Shown here piece by piece: positions 1 through 5,539 of a stretch of 6,059 nucleotides of DNA. The position numbers and the translations under genes are program-made. Location: the NCBI GenBank assembly GCA_002702405.1, contig NZZH01000037.1:1-6059 (forward strand), given 5' to 3'. Numbering within the stretch: the stretch's first letter is position 1; every line of letters starts with the position of its first letter. This stretch comes from Flavobacteriaceae bacterium. GTDB lineage: Bacteria > Bacteroidota > Bacteroidia > Flavobacteriales > Flavobacteriaceae. Under the pieces are notes generated by a model. The model was not told the DNA's origin and did no database searches. It was given only the letters and a program-made list of their open reading frames with translations.

Positions 1-698
1 TATTCTTTCAAAAGTATATTAATATCTTCAATTAAAATATCAACATCATTTACATTATCTTCTCCTTTATCGACTCCTGAATAATAAACAATGGGGTTAT
101 CAAAATTATCGACCCTTGATCTTAAAAAACCTCTCTTATCTATTAAAGCGAAATAACCCTGATGTTCAAAACCCCCTGCGACTTCCGGATTTATAGCAGC
201 AAAGATGTTGAAACCAGAATTAGCCAAATTAAAAACTGTTTTTTCATCACTTGTAAGAAAGTGCCAATTTTGGGATTTAATATCATATTCTTCAGAATAT
301 TTTTTTAAAACATGAGGAGTATCATATTCTGGATCTATGGTAAATGATGCAATCCCAAAATCATACCTACTATAAAAAAAATCATCTATGATTTTCATGT
401 TTTTATTCATTATTGGGCATATTGACGGGCATGATGTGAAGAAAAACTCAACAACATATACCTTGCCTAAAAAATCTTCATTCCCTATCAATAAACTGTC
501 TTGATTTAACATTAAAAAATCAGGAACTTTTTTTGGTTTATTATTGATGTTTAGATAAGATAGAGGCTTTGCTGGGACAGACCTATTATAATCAACTACT
601 GATCCTGAATTTATTCGCTCAAATATTTTAGGTATAGAAAAAATTCCAAAAAGAAGGATAAGAACAAAAAGCCAAATGAAATAATAATATTTTCCCAT
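1..698 (-). CDS. sco: SCO1/SenC family copper chaperone, 3' end cut by window edge
   Basis: Translating from the ATG at 698 gives 232 codons that stay open to the left edge; the last two bases read TA, so the next codon may be a stop or Tyr. Residues 5-23 form an N-terminal membrane anchor, which places the thioredoxin-fold domain outside the cytoplasmic membrane. The CxxxC copper motif is CPSIC (C90, C94) in an FFFTSCPSICP context, a family-typical TIDPEYDTP stretch follows at 120-128, and the distal ligand His179 lies in FEHQGYFALID. All three expected copper ligands are therefore present. Sco proteins bind Cu(I)/Cu(II) and help to metallate, or to reduce the cysteines of, the CuA centre of oxidase subunit II. 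The gene starts 8 bases after the Cys-less protein gene and is the last of the oxidase cluster seen here. At 232+ residues it is close to full family length, so only a few codons should be missing. Confidence 0.93.
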   Translation of the reverse strand, partial: MGKYYYFIWLFVLILLFGIFSIPKIFERINSGSVVDYNRSVPAKPLSYLNINNKPKKVPDFLMLNQDSLLIGNEDFLGKVYVVEFFFTSCPSICPIMNKNMKIIDDFFYSRYDFGIASFTIDPEYDTPHVLKKYSEEYDIKSQNWHFLTSDEKTVFNLANSGFNIFAAINPEVAGGFEHQGYFALIDKRGFLRSRVDNFDNPIVYYSGVDKGEDNVNDVDILIEDINILLKE

Positions 699-706
699 AT
701 ATAATT

Positions 707-1360
707 TTAAGGCCTGTTATATTTTTTTAAAGCTCTTCTATACTCAGCAAGAATCACCTTAACATCATCAACCATCTTATTATTAATTTCCGCAACTGAT
801 TGGGTATTAAAACCAAATAAAATTCCCTGATCATCATCATCTCTGCCTCTTAGATTTTTTTCTTTATCAATAATAAAAACTATGGGGGTACTATCTGAAT
901 TAGATAATTTAAATGGCGTGTTCAAACTATTAAATAAATTATTAATTTCTTCTGAATTTCCGAAAATAAATTTCCACTTAATAAGATTTGTACCAACACC
1001 TTCTTTTAATTTCTTTTTTAAACTTTCTGCCTCTATTTCTTGTCCTTTTGACAAAACAATTACAAACTGAAAGTCATTAAATTCAAAGAAACGCTTATAT
1101 ATTTTCTGATTAAGATTAAGCGCCTCTGTTTTTTTATTTATTACATCGCTCCCCCAAAAACCTAATATAGAAATGTTATCTTCAAATTTTATGCTATCTC
1201 CTGAAAGACTATCCCATGAACTTATTTCATTTATATCTTCTGATAGAATTGGTAAAAGAGCAAAGTTGTTTTTACCCGAAGCAAAGAAAAGATATATAAA
1301 TACTGGGAAAACAAAAAGTACTATCAGTACAAAATATTTTTTGGTATTACTATTTAACAC
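707..1360 (-). CDS. Membrane-anchored, cysteine-free thioredoxin-like protein of unknown function
   Basis: This 217-residue protein has a Lys-flanked N-terminal membrane segment (about 9-27) followed by a soluble domain, presumably periplasmic. The domain looks like a degenerate thioredoxin fold: a hydrophobic strand ending in ILGFWGSDV (65-73) sits where TlpA/Sco proteins carry FW..C..C, and STPIVFIID (157-165) resembles the cis-Pro strand of thioredoxins. There is no cysteine anywhere, so it cannot do disulfide exchange or Cys-based copper binding. The C-terminal part (RGRDDDD at 171-177, then VAEINNKMVDDVKVILAEYR) is what I remember as the conserved block of a Flavobacteriia hypothetical protein found beside Sco. 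The start is GTG; TAA lies in frame three codons upstream and no in-frame ATG occurs before the C-terminal quarter. It lies 17 bases after the subunit IV gene and 8 before sco, which suggests a role in oxidase assembly. That role is inference only. Confidence 0.85.
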   Translation of the reverse strand: MLNSNTKKYFVLIVLFVFPVFIYLFFASGKNNFALLPILSEDINEISSWDSLSGDSIKFEDNISILGFWGSDVINKKTEALNLNQKIYKRFFEFNDFQFVIVLSKGQEIEAESLKKKLKEGVGTNLIKWKFIFGNSEEINNLFNSLNTPFKLSNSDSTPIVFIIDKEKNLRGRDDDDQGILFGFNTQSVAEINNKMVDDVKVILAEYRRALKKYNRP

Positions 1361-1377
1361 AATACTTTATAATAAAT

Positions 1378-1761
1378 CTAAAAGTTCCAACTAACAAAGC
1401 CCTCAAACATTACATCAAAAATATAATCAGCTTCTAGAAAAAGAATAAATACCAGGTATGGAATTAAAATTACCAAAGGCAATACGACTGAGTTCTTTAA
1501 ACTTGATGTTTCATCTCTCATATGCATAAAATCCCATGTAATATAATATGCCTTGATGATAGTAAGTATTATAAATATCCAATTAAGTAATTTCATTCTC
1601 ATGAAATAGGCAGATAGAAAATCTGGTTTAATGATACCTAATGCAACTTCAATTATAGTTACAATCGATAGAAAAATAAGAACGCCCCATATTTTTTGTT
1701 CATTTGATTTAAACTTAATCAAACCTCTAAAAATTTCTAGCTTATGTTCTCCTACTGACAT
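1378..1761 (-). CDS. Cytochrome c oxidase subunit IV-like protein (COX4_pro type)
   Basis: A small membrane protein of 127 residues with three predicted helices (about 24-44, 56-76 and 90-110). The loop between helices 2 and 3 carries WDFMHMRDE (76-84), which resembles the signature of the small prokaryotic oxidase subunit IV proteins in Bacteroidota. Such subunits are thought to stabilise the subunit I/III interface of aa3/caa3-type oxidases; they have no redox centre. The length and three-helix layout fit the family, with a slightly extended N-terminus. It lies 12 bases after the long subunit III gene and 17 before the Cys-less protein gene, so co-translation in the oxidase operon is very likely. 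The family call rests on helix pattern, motif and position rather than on catalytic residues. Confidence 0.85.
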   Translation of the reverse strand: MSVGEHKLEIFRGLIKFKSNEQKIWGVLIFLSIVTIIEVALGIIKPDFLSAYFMRMKLLNWIFIILTIIKAYYITWDFMHMRDETSSLKNSVVLPLVILIPYLVFILFLEADYIFDVMFEGFVSWNF

Positions 1762-1773
1762 ATTAATTAATTT

Positions 1774-2757
1774 TTAAACTAAATAGAAAAATGTAAATAC
1801 AAAGACCCAAACTAAATCTACAAAGTGCCAATAAAGGCCAACTTTTTCAACCATATCATAATGCCCTCTTCTTTCGTAAGTGCCAATTATTATATTAAAG
1901 AATATTATAATATTTAGAACTACTCCTGAAAAAACATGGAATCCATGGAATCCTGTAATAAAGAAAAAGAAATCAGCAAAAAGAGGATTGCCATATTCAT
2001 TTCTGACTAAATTAGCTCCTTCAACTACAAGTATAGCAGAATCTATTTTTCTTAGAGATTCATCTCGATTTAAAATAATTTTATTTCCACTCTCATCAAT
2101 TTTTTGAATTCTAATAAGAATATCTGAATTGGCTTTAAACCCTTCCTTAACTTCCTCAATTGAAAATTTAGGAAGTGATTTCTCTGTCTGAAACCATATT
2201 CCATCACTTTTTTCTTGAGTTGATCTTTCACTTGGTATTCCAATTGCAAAATCAGAAAGAGAAACCCTTTTTTTGTCTTCAGCACTGAGAAACTGCAAAA
2301 TTTGTCCTCCTCTTGTTTCAACAGCACCGTATTCTCCTTTGATAAAATTTTTCCATTCCCAAGCCTGAGAACCAACAAAAACAGCGCCTCCAATTATGGT
2401 TAGAAACATATAAAAAGCTGTTTTCGATTTATTCATATGGTGTCCAGCATCAACAGCTAATACCATAGTAACAGAGGAAAAGATTAATATAAACGTCATT
2501 AATGCAACATAATACATTGGAGCATCAACACCATGAAGAAATGGGAAATGGGTGAAAACTTCATCAGCAATAGGCCATGAATCTATGTATTTAAATCGTG
2601 AGAAACCATAGGAAACAAGAAAGCCAGAAAAAGTAAGTGCGTCTGATACAATGAAAAACCACATCATTAACTTACCGTAACCAGAGTTTAAGGGTTTTTG
2701 ATCTCCCCCTTCCCAAACATTTACCTCTTCATAAGATTTCGAAACAGATACCGCCAT
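1774..2757 (-). CDS. Cytochrome c oxidase subunit III, long form with hydrophilic insert
   Basis: This 327-residue heme-copper oxidase subunit III has helices at about 27-49, 79-101, 115-133, 260-292 and 306-326. Family hallmarks are SQAWEW with the conserved membrane Glu134, GFHGFHVFSG (269-278) and VGLYWHFVDLVWVFVF (306-321). Subunit III has no metal; it stabilises subunit I and supports proton uptake and long-term activity of the oxidase in the cytoplasmic membrane. The unusual part is a polar stretch of about 120 residues (roughly 138-258) between helices 3 and 4, where most subunit III proteins have a short loop. Because the frame is intact and both flanks match the family, this is an insertion domain rather than a frameshift. 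The gene lies 34 bases after the short subunit III gene, and a possible promoter occupies that gap. The ATG at 2757 is the first start in frame that gives a family-like N-terminus. Confidence 0.94.
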   Translation of the reverse strand: MAVSVSKSYEEVNVWEGGDQKPLNSGYGKLMMWFFIVSDALTFSGFLVSYGFSRFKYIDSWPIADEVFTHFPFLHGVDAPMYYVALMTFILIFSSVTMVLAVDAGHHMNKSKTAFYMFLTIIGGAVFVGSQAWEWKNFIKGEYGAVETRGGQILQFLSAEDKKRVSLSDFAIGIPSERSTQEKSDGIWFQTEKSLPKFSIEEVKEGFKANSDILIRIQKIDESGNKIILNRDESLRKIDSAILVVEGANLVRNEYGNPLFADFFFFITGFHGFHVFSGVVLNIIIFFNIIIGTYERRGHYDMVEKVGLYWHFVDLVWVFVFTFFYLV

Positions 2758-2777
2758 AATGTTTAAAAATTAGGTTA

Positions 2778-2811
2778 CAAATTTAAATATTTTAATGGTA
2801 AAGCTTTACAA
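2778..2811 (-). promoter_or_regulatory. Possible internal promoter before the long subunit III gene
   Basis: On the minus strand TTG at 2809-2811, a 23-base spacer and TAAATTTG at 2778-2785 match the Bacteroidota TTG-N17-23-TAnnTTTG consensus, with the spacer at its upper limit. The -7 element ends 20 bases before the ATG at 2757, nearly the same layout as at gcvH. The TTG lies in the end of the upstream gene. The AT-rich setting makes chance matches plausible. Confidence 0.4.
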
Positions 2812-3364
2812 ATAAGAATAAATATATCCACAAAAATCCAAGAAAATGCCAAAAGGTATGAGCAAGTTCAAAGCCAAGATTATTTCCTCCGATATATTTA
2901 CCAAAAGATAAATTATAGTATACAACAATCAAACTAATAAAGCCTGCAAATAGATGTGCTAAGTGGAGTAAAACTAGAACATAAAGATAAGATGTGGTTA
3001 CTGAACTTTCAGCTCCGGTAAAATAAAACCCCTGATCAATAATAGAATTAAAACCTCTAAACTGAAAAAAAACAAAAAAGATTGCAGAAATAAAAGTCAC
3101 TAAAAGAAAAATTTTTGAGAGGTTTATTTTTTCAGCTTTTAATTTATTTTTTGATAGATAAAAAAACAAACTGCTCAGTATTATTAATATAGTGCTTATT
3201 AAAAAGTCATTTGGTATTATAAAATCTGAAAGCCAATCTGCTCTTTTACTGCTTACAATAAATGCACTAGTTAACCCGGCAAAAGTCATTGAAATACTAA
3301 TCATTCCAACCCAAAGCATCATCTTTTTTGCCCTACTCATTTTTATATTGATATCATTACTCAT
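2792..3364 (-). CDS. Cytochrome c oxidase subunit III, short five-helix form
   Basis: A second subunit III homologue of 190 residues, with helices at about 15-37, 52-71, 84-101, 124-149 and 168-187. It shows the family features LLHLAHLFAG (132-141) and FWHFLGFLWIYLF (171-183), plus a GFYFTGAESSVTTSYLYVL region typical of the Bacteroidota copy. At the place of the membrane Glu at the end of the third helix it has Gln101 (FFQFRGF), whereas the downstream long copy keeps Glu134. The protein probably packs in the same oxidase as the long copy, or belongs to an alternative complex; the sequence cannot decide. It begins 8 bases after ctaB ends and precedes the long copy, so it is part of the operon. 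Its last codons overlap a 12-base palindrome and the upstream element of a possible promoter for the next gene. Confidence 0.92.
   Translation of the reverse strand: MSNDINIKMSRAKKMMLWVGMISISMTFAGLTSAFIVSSKRADWLSDFIIPNDFLISTILIILSSLFFYLSKNKLKAEKINLSKIFLLVTFISAIFFVFFQFRGFNSIIDQGFYFTGAESSVTTSYLYVLVLLHLAHLFAGFISLIVVYYNLSFGKYIGGNNLGFELAHTFWHFLGFLWIYLFLFVKLYH
2798..2809. repeat. 12-base perfect palindrome at the end of the short subunit III gene
   Basis: GTAAAGCTTTAC reads the same on both strands. It encodes Val-Lys-Leu-Tyr just before the last residue of the short subunit III and falls almost wholly in the spacer of the possible promoter for the next gene. It could be an operator half-site pair or a chance product of AT-rich coding sequence. 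Confidence 0.4.
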
Positions 3365-3372
3365 TTTGTGTT

Positions 3373-4281
3373 TTATATAAATTTGTCAACTACATAAATT
3401 ATTTGAAGGAAAGTAATATAAATAATACTAAATCCCATAAGTCTTTTAGCGCTTACTATATCTTTTTTTTGCATCAATTTTAAAGAAAAAAACAAAAAGA
3501 AAAATCCCAAAATAAGAATTAATGATGCTGCAGGGATTGACAAAATTAAACTCCCAGAATACGAGGTAACAGGAATTAATGAAATAATAATTGTCCATAA
3601 TGTATAAAAAACTATTTGAAATGCAGATGCATTATCCCTTTTACCACTTGGCAGCATTTTAAACCCAGCTTTTTGATAGTCCTCATCCATCATCCATCCA
3701 ATAGCCCAAAAATGTGGAAATTGCCAAAAAAATTGAATCATGAACAATATTCCAGGTTCAATGCCAAATTCTCCAGTTGCTGCAACCCAGCCTAACATAA
3801 AAGGAATTGCCCCAGGGAAAGCACCAACAAATACAGATAAAGGAGTGACTGTTTTTAAAGGAGTGTATAAACAGGTATAAATAAGGATTGAAACAACACT
3901 AAAAAATGCAGTCTCGAAATTTATACTATAAAGAAACAATATGCCTATTAGCGAAAAAATTATCCCTAAAATTATTGCAGATAAATTTGACATTCTATTA
4001 GAGGGTAAAGGGCGGTTTTTTGTTCTAATCATTAATCCATCTTTTTCTTTCTCGATTAATTGATTAAAAATACTAGAAGCGCCAGCCATGGCATATCCTC
4101 CTATTGAAAGTAAAAATAATGTATAGAACTCTATGTTTTCGGCACCTAAAAAATATCCTGCTATTGAAGAAAATATAATGCTAAATGACAATCTAATTTT
4201 AGTCAGTTGCATTAAATTGACTAAGAAAGATAAAAAACTAAAAGAAATCGTTCTTGATTGCTCTATTTGAGTATTTATCAT
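3373..4281 (-). CDS. ctaB: Protoheme IX farnesyltransferase (heme O synthase)
   Basis: This UbiA-superfamily polytopic membrane enzyme of 302 residues transfers a farnesyl group from farnesyl diphosphate to the vinyl group of heme B to give heme O, the precursor of heme A for the oxidase encoded downstream. The first polyprenyl-diphosphate/Mg site is N73-x3-E77-x3-D81, followed by the diagnostic RTKNRPLPS (86-94). LYTPLKT lies at 138-144. The second Asp-rich site is in QFPHFWAIGWMMDEDYQKAG (187-206), with D199 and D201. The Glu at position 77 replaces the Asp of the E. coli-type motif; from memory this is normal in Bacteroidota. Length is usual for the family (about 280-310). The ATG at 4281 has an AGGAAG sequence 10 bases upstream. 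The gene follows tonB by 45 bases and leads into the subunit III genes with only 8 bases between. The enzyme is also called CyoE. Confidence 0.95.
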   Translation of the reverse strand: MINTQIEQSRTISFSFLSFLVNLMQLTKIRLSFSIIFSSIAGYFLGAENIEFYTLFLLSIGGYAMAGASSIFNQLIEKEKDGLMIRTKNRPLPSNRMSNLSAIILGIIFSLIGILFLYSINFETAFFSVVSILIYTCLYTPLKTVTPLSVFVGAFPGAIPFMLGWVAATGEFGIEPGILFMIQFFWQFPHFWAIGWMMDEDYQKAGFKMLPSGKRDNASAFQIVFYTLWTIIISLIPVTSYSGSLILSIPAASLILILGFFFLFFSLKLMQKKDIVSAKRLMGFSIIYITFLQIIYVVDKFI

Positions 4282-4291
4282 CTATGAAAAA

Positions 4292-4297
4292 CTTCCT
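4292..4297 (-). promoter_or_regulatory. Possible Shine-Dalgarno site of ctaB
   Basis: AGGAAG on the minus strand lies 10 bases before the ctaB ATG at 4281. Most other starts in this window have only A/T-rich leaders, as is common in Bacteroidota, so this site stands out and favours 4281 over the internal Met24 as the start. The spacing is on the long side, so it is only suggestive. Confidence 0.35.
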
Positions 4298-4326
4298 GAA
4301 ATTGAAATTTTGAAATTATCTAAAAA

Positions 4327-5040
4327 TTATTGTAATCTAAATGTTATGGGTATACTAAATGGAACTCTTACGGCTCTACCTCTTTGTTTGCCAGGAATCA
4401 TCCTAGGTAACCTACCTATAATTCTCTCTGCTTCCCCTTCAAGATTTTTGTCAGGGCCTCTTGATCTAACATTTATTATATTCCCGTCAGTGGATATTAC
4501 AAAACTGACATAAACTCTTCCTTGAATTCCCATTTCTTGAGCAATTTCTGGATATCTAAAATTCTTTTTTATATGCTGATTAATTCTCTCTTGAAAACAT
4601 TCTCTCCTTTTACTTTTTGCTACTCTTTCACAACCAGGGTATACTGGAACATCCTCAATAACAGCAAATGGAACATCTATGTCATCATCGAATTCTTCTA
4701 CCTCAATTTCTTCTACCTCCACAATATCATCTTGATCAGTTTCTGTTGATTCAATTATGGTTTCCTCAACCTCTTCTTCATCTTCAACTACTTCTATGAC
4801 CTCAGGTGCGGGAGGGGGTGGTGGCGGTGGCGGTGGCGGAACTTTTAATTGTTCAGTAATAGGGACTTCTTCATCATCATCGTCATCAACATCCAAAGCT
4901 TCGTATCCATAATTAGATCTGTCATAAGTCTTATACTCAATTGCTCTCCATGATATGAAAAGAACAAATGTCAAGCCAATTATAAAATAAAGACCGCTAT
5001 TTTTTGACAAGTCTGCCTTAGGATTTTTCTTGGGTTGCAT
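4327..5040 (-). CDS. tonB: TonB-family energy transducer
   Basis: This 237-residue protein has a TonB plan. A short cytoplasmic N-terminus is followed by one membrane helix (about 16-32), an acidic patch (DVDDDDDEE at 50-58), a run of ten prolines (68-77), a long acidic Glu/Asp linker (80-124) and a C-terminal TonB domain (about 150-237). That domain carries FRYPEIAQEMGIQGRVYVSF, the DG turn at 185-186, and a terminal IPITFRL. Cys137 (PVYPGCE) and Cys148 (ECF) are the pair typical of Bacteroidota TonB proteins and could form a disulfide. With ExbB/ExbD (not in the window), TonB couples proton motive force to outer-membrane TonB-dependent transporters across the periplasm. The linker is acidic instead of having the Lys-Pro repeats of E. 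coli TonB. The gene lies between gcvH (69 bases) and ctaB (45 bases), and its substrate partner cannot be told from this context. Confidence 0.93.
   Translation of the reverse strand: MQPKKNPKADLSKNSGLYFIIGLTFVLFISWRAIEYKTYDRSNYGYEALDVDDDDDEEVPITEQLKVPPPPPPPPPPAPEVIEVVEDEEEVEETIIESTETDQDDIVEVEEIEVEEFDDDIDVPFAVIEDVPVYPGCERVAKSKRRECFQERINQHIKKNFRYPEIAQEMGIQGRVYVSFVISTDGNIINVRSRGPDKNLEGEAERIIGRLPRMIPGKQRGRAVRVPFSIPITFRLQ
4810..4839 (-). repeat. Ten-proline codon run in tonB
   Basis: Ten consecutive CCN codons on the minus strand (mainly alternating CCG and CCA, then CCA, CCC, CCT, CCC) encode residues 68-77 of TonB. It is a conspicuous GC-rich island in an otherwise AT-rich region and, as a near-repeat, could vary in length by slippage. 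In the protein it should form a stiff polyproline helix across the periplasm. Confidence 0.9.
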
Positions 5041-5061
5041 TGAAATTTAAATTTACATACG

Positions 5062-5091
5062 CTAATCTATAAAAAAATGGATTATAAACAA
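5062..5091 (-). promoter_or_regulatory. Possible weak Bacteroidota-type promoter of tonB
   Basis: On the minus strand TTG at 5089-5091 is separated by 19 bases from TAGATTAG at 5062-5069, one mismatch from the TAnnTTTG -7 element. It lies in the 69-base gap between gcvH and tonB, which is larger than the other gaps here and would suit a separate start of transcription. In such AT-rich DNA a one-mismatch hit is easily found by chance. Confidence 0.3.
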
Positions 5092-5109
5092 ACAACTAAT
5101 TTTTATAAA

Positions 5110-5490
5110 TCATCCTCCTATAACTTCGAGATAGCCACTACTATCAAGTAAATCTCTTATTTGATTAATGTCTTCAATTTTAATTTTGATAATCCATCCG
5201 GATTCATAGGGTTCATTGTTAATTATTTCAGGGGTTTCTTCAATAGCTGAATTAACCTCTAAAATTTCTCCTGTCAATGGCATGAAAAGATCAGAAACTG
5301 TTTTAACAGCCTCTACAGTTCCAAAAACCGAATCTTTTTCGATTAAATCCCCTTTAGTATCAATCTCCACATAAACAATATCTCCCAATTCGCTCTGAGC
5401 AAAATCAGTAATTCCAACGATGGCAATATCATTATCTATTTTGACCCACTCATGATCATTTGTGTATTTTAAATTATCCGGAACGTTCAT
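5110..5490 (-). CDS. gcvH: Glycine cleavage system H protein
   Basis: GcvH is the small cytoplasmic lipoyl carrier that shuttles the aminomethyl group among the P, T and L proteins of the glycine cleavage system. Starting at the ATG at 5490 the protein is 126 residues, the usual length in Bacteroidota. It opens with the family-typical MNVPDNLKYTNDHEWV. The lipoylated lysine is K63 in GTVEAVKTVSDL, and the C-terminal hallmark EPYESGWIIKI (93-103) is present. An in-frame TTG at 5511 would add seven residues, but that codon forms part of the -7 promoter element TACATTTG, so it would not be in the transcript; 5490 is preferred. The stop overlaps no gene; tonB begins 69 bases later. The partner genes gcvP and gcvT are not nearby. 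GcvH is also a lipoyl donor or acceptor in some lipoylation pathways, a role not testable here. Confidence 0.96.
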   Translation of the reverse strand: MNVPDNLKYTNDHEWVKIDNDIAIVGITDFAQSELGDIVYVEIDTKGDLIEKDSVFGTVEAVKTVSDLFMPLTGEILEVNSAIEETPEIINNEPYESGWIIKIKIEDINQIRDLLDSSGYLEVIGG

Positions 5491-5508
5491 AATTTTATCT
5501 GACTTTGG

Positions 5509-5539
5509 CAAATGTAATGGATTTGTAATTAGTTCCCAA
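5509..5539 (-). promoter_or_regulatory. Bacteroidota-type promoter of gcvH
   Basis: On the minus strand TTG at 5537-5539, a 20-base spacer and TACATTTG at 5509-5516 match the TTG-N17-23-TAnnTTTG consensus of Bacteroidota housekeeping promoters exactly. The upstream TTG lies inside the last codons of sprA. The -7 element ends 18 bases before the gcvH ATG, so the leader would be only about 10-15 bases. This promoter would separate gcvH and the genes after it from the very long sprA transcript. Confidence 0.65.

Larger units (their letters stand above)
1..4281 (-). other. Probable oxidase assembly operon: ctaB, two subunit III genes, subunit IV, Cys-less protein, sco
   Basis: Six consecutive minus-strand genes are separated by 8, 34, 12, 17 and 8 bases, with no terminator-like hairpin between them. 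All but the Cys-less protein have a clear role in making a heme-copper terminal oxidase: heme O synthesis, structural subunits and copper delivery. The transcript may begin as far upstream as gcvH or tonB. Subunits I and II are absent from the window and must be encoded elsewhere or past the left edge. Confidence 0.7.

Noticed and set aside
830..843. GAT-type triplet repeat
   Set aside because: It encodes the Asp run after RGR in the Cys-less protein; too short to call a functional repeat.
882..1394. Plus-strand open frames opposite the Cys-less protein gene
   Set aside because: They are antisense to a well-supported gene, show no recognisable domain and have no clear start signals.
1933..1953. 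Tandem ATGGAATCC-like repeat in the long subunit III gene
   Set aside because: It encodes the repeated Gly-Phe-His of the conserved GFHGFH motif, so protein constraint explains it.
2070..2393. A 107-codon open frame on the minus strand inside the long subunit III gene
   Set aside because: It lies in another frame of the hydrophilic insert, has a Lys/Leu/Phe-rich composition typical of shifted AT-rich coding sequence and matches no family I know. The main frame is intact on both sides.
4310..4749. Plus-strand open frames opposite tonB
   Set aside because: They mirror the TonB C-terminal domain and acidic linker, whose sense frame is clearly real.
4871..4890. Second GAT-type triplet run near the tonB 5' end
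   Set aside because: It simply encodes the acidic DVDDDDDEE patch of TonB.
5491..5511. Seven extra N-terminal residues of GcvH from the TTG at 5511
   Set aside because: The codon is part of the -7 promoter element, the extension lacks family similarity, and the ATG at 5490 gives the standard length.
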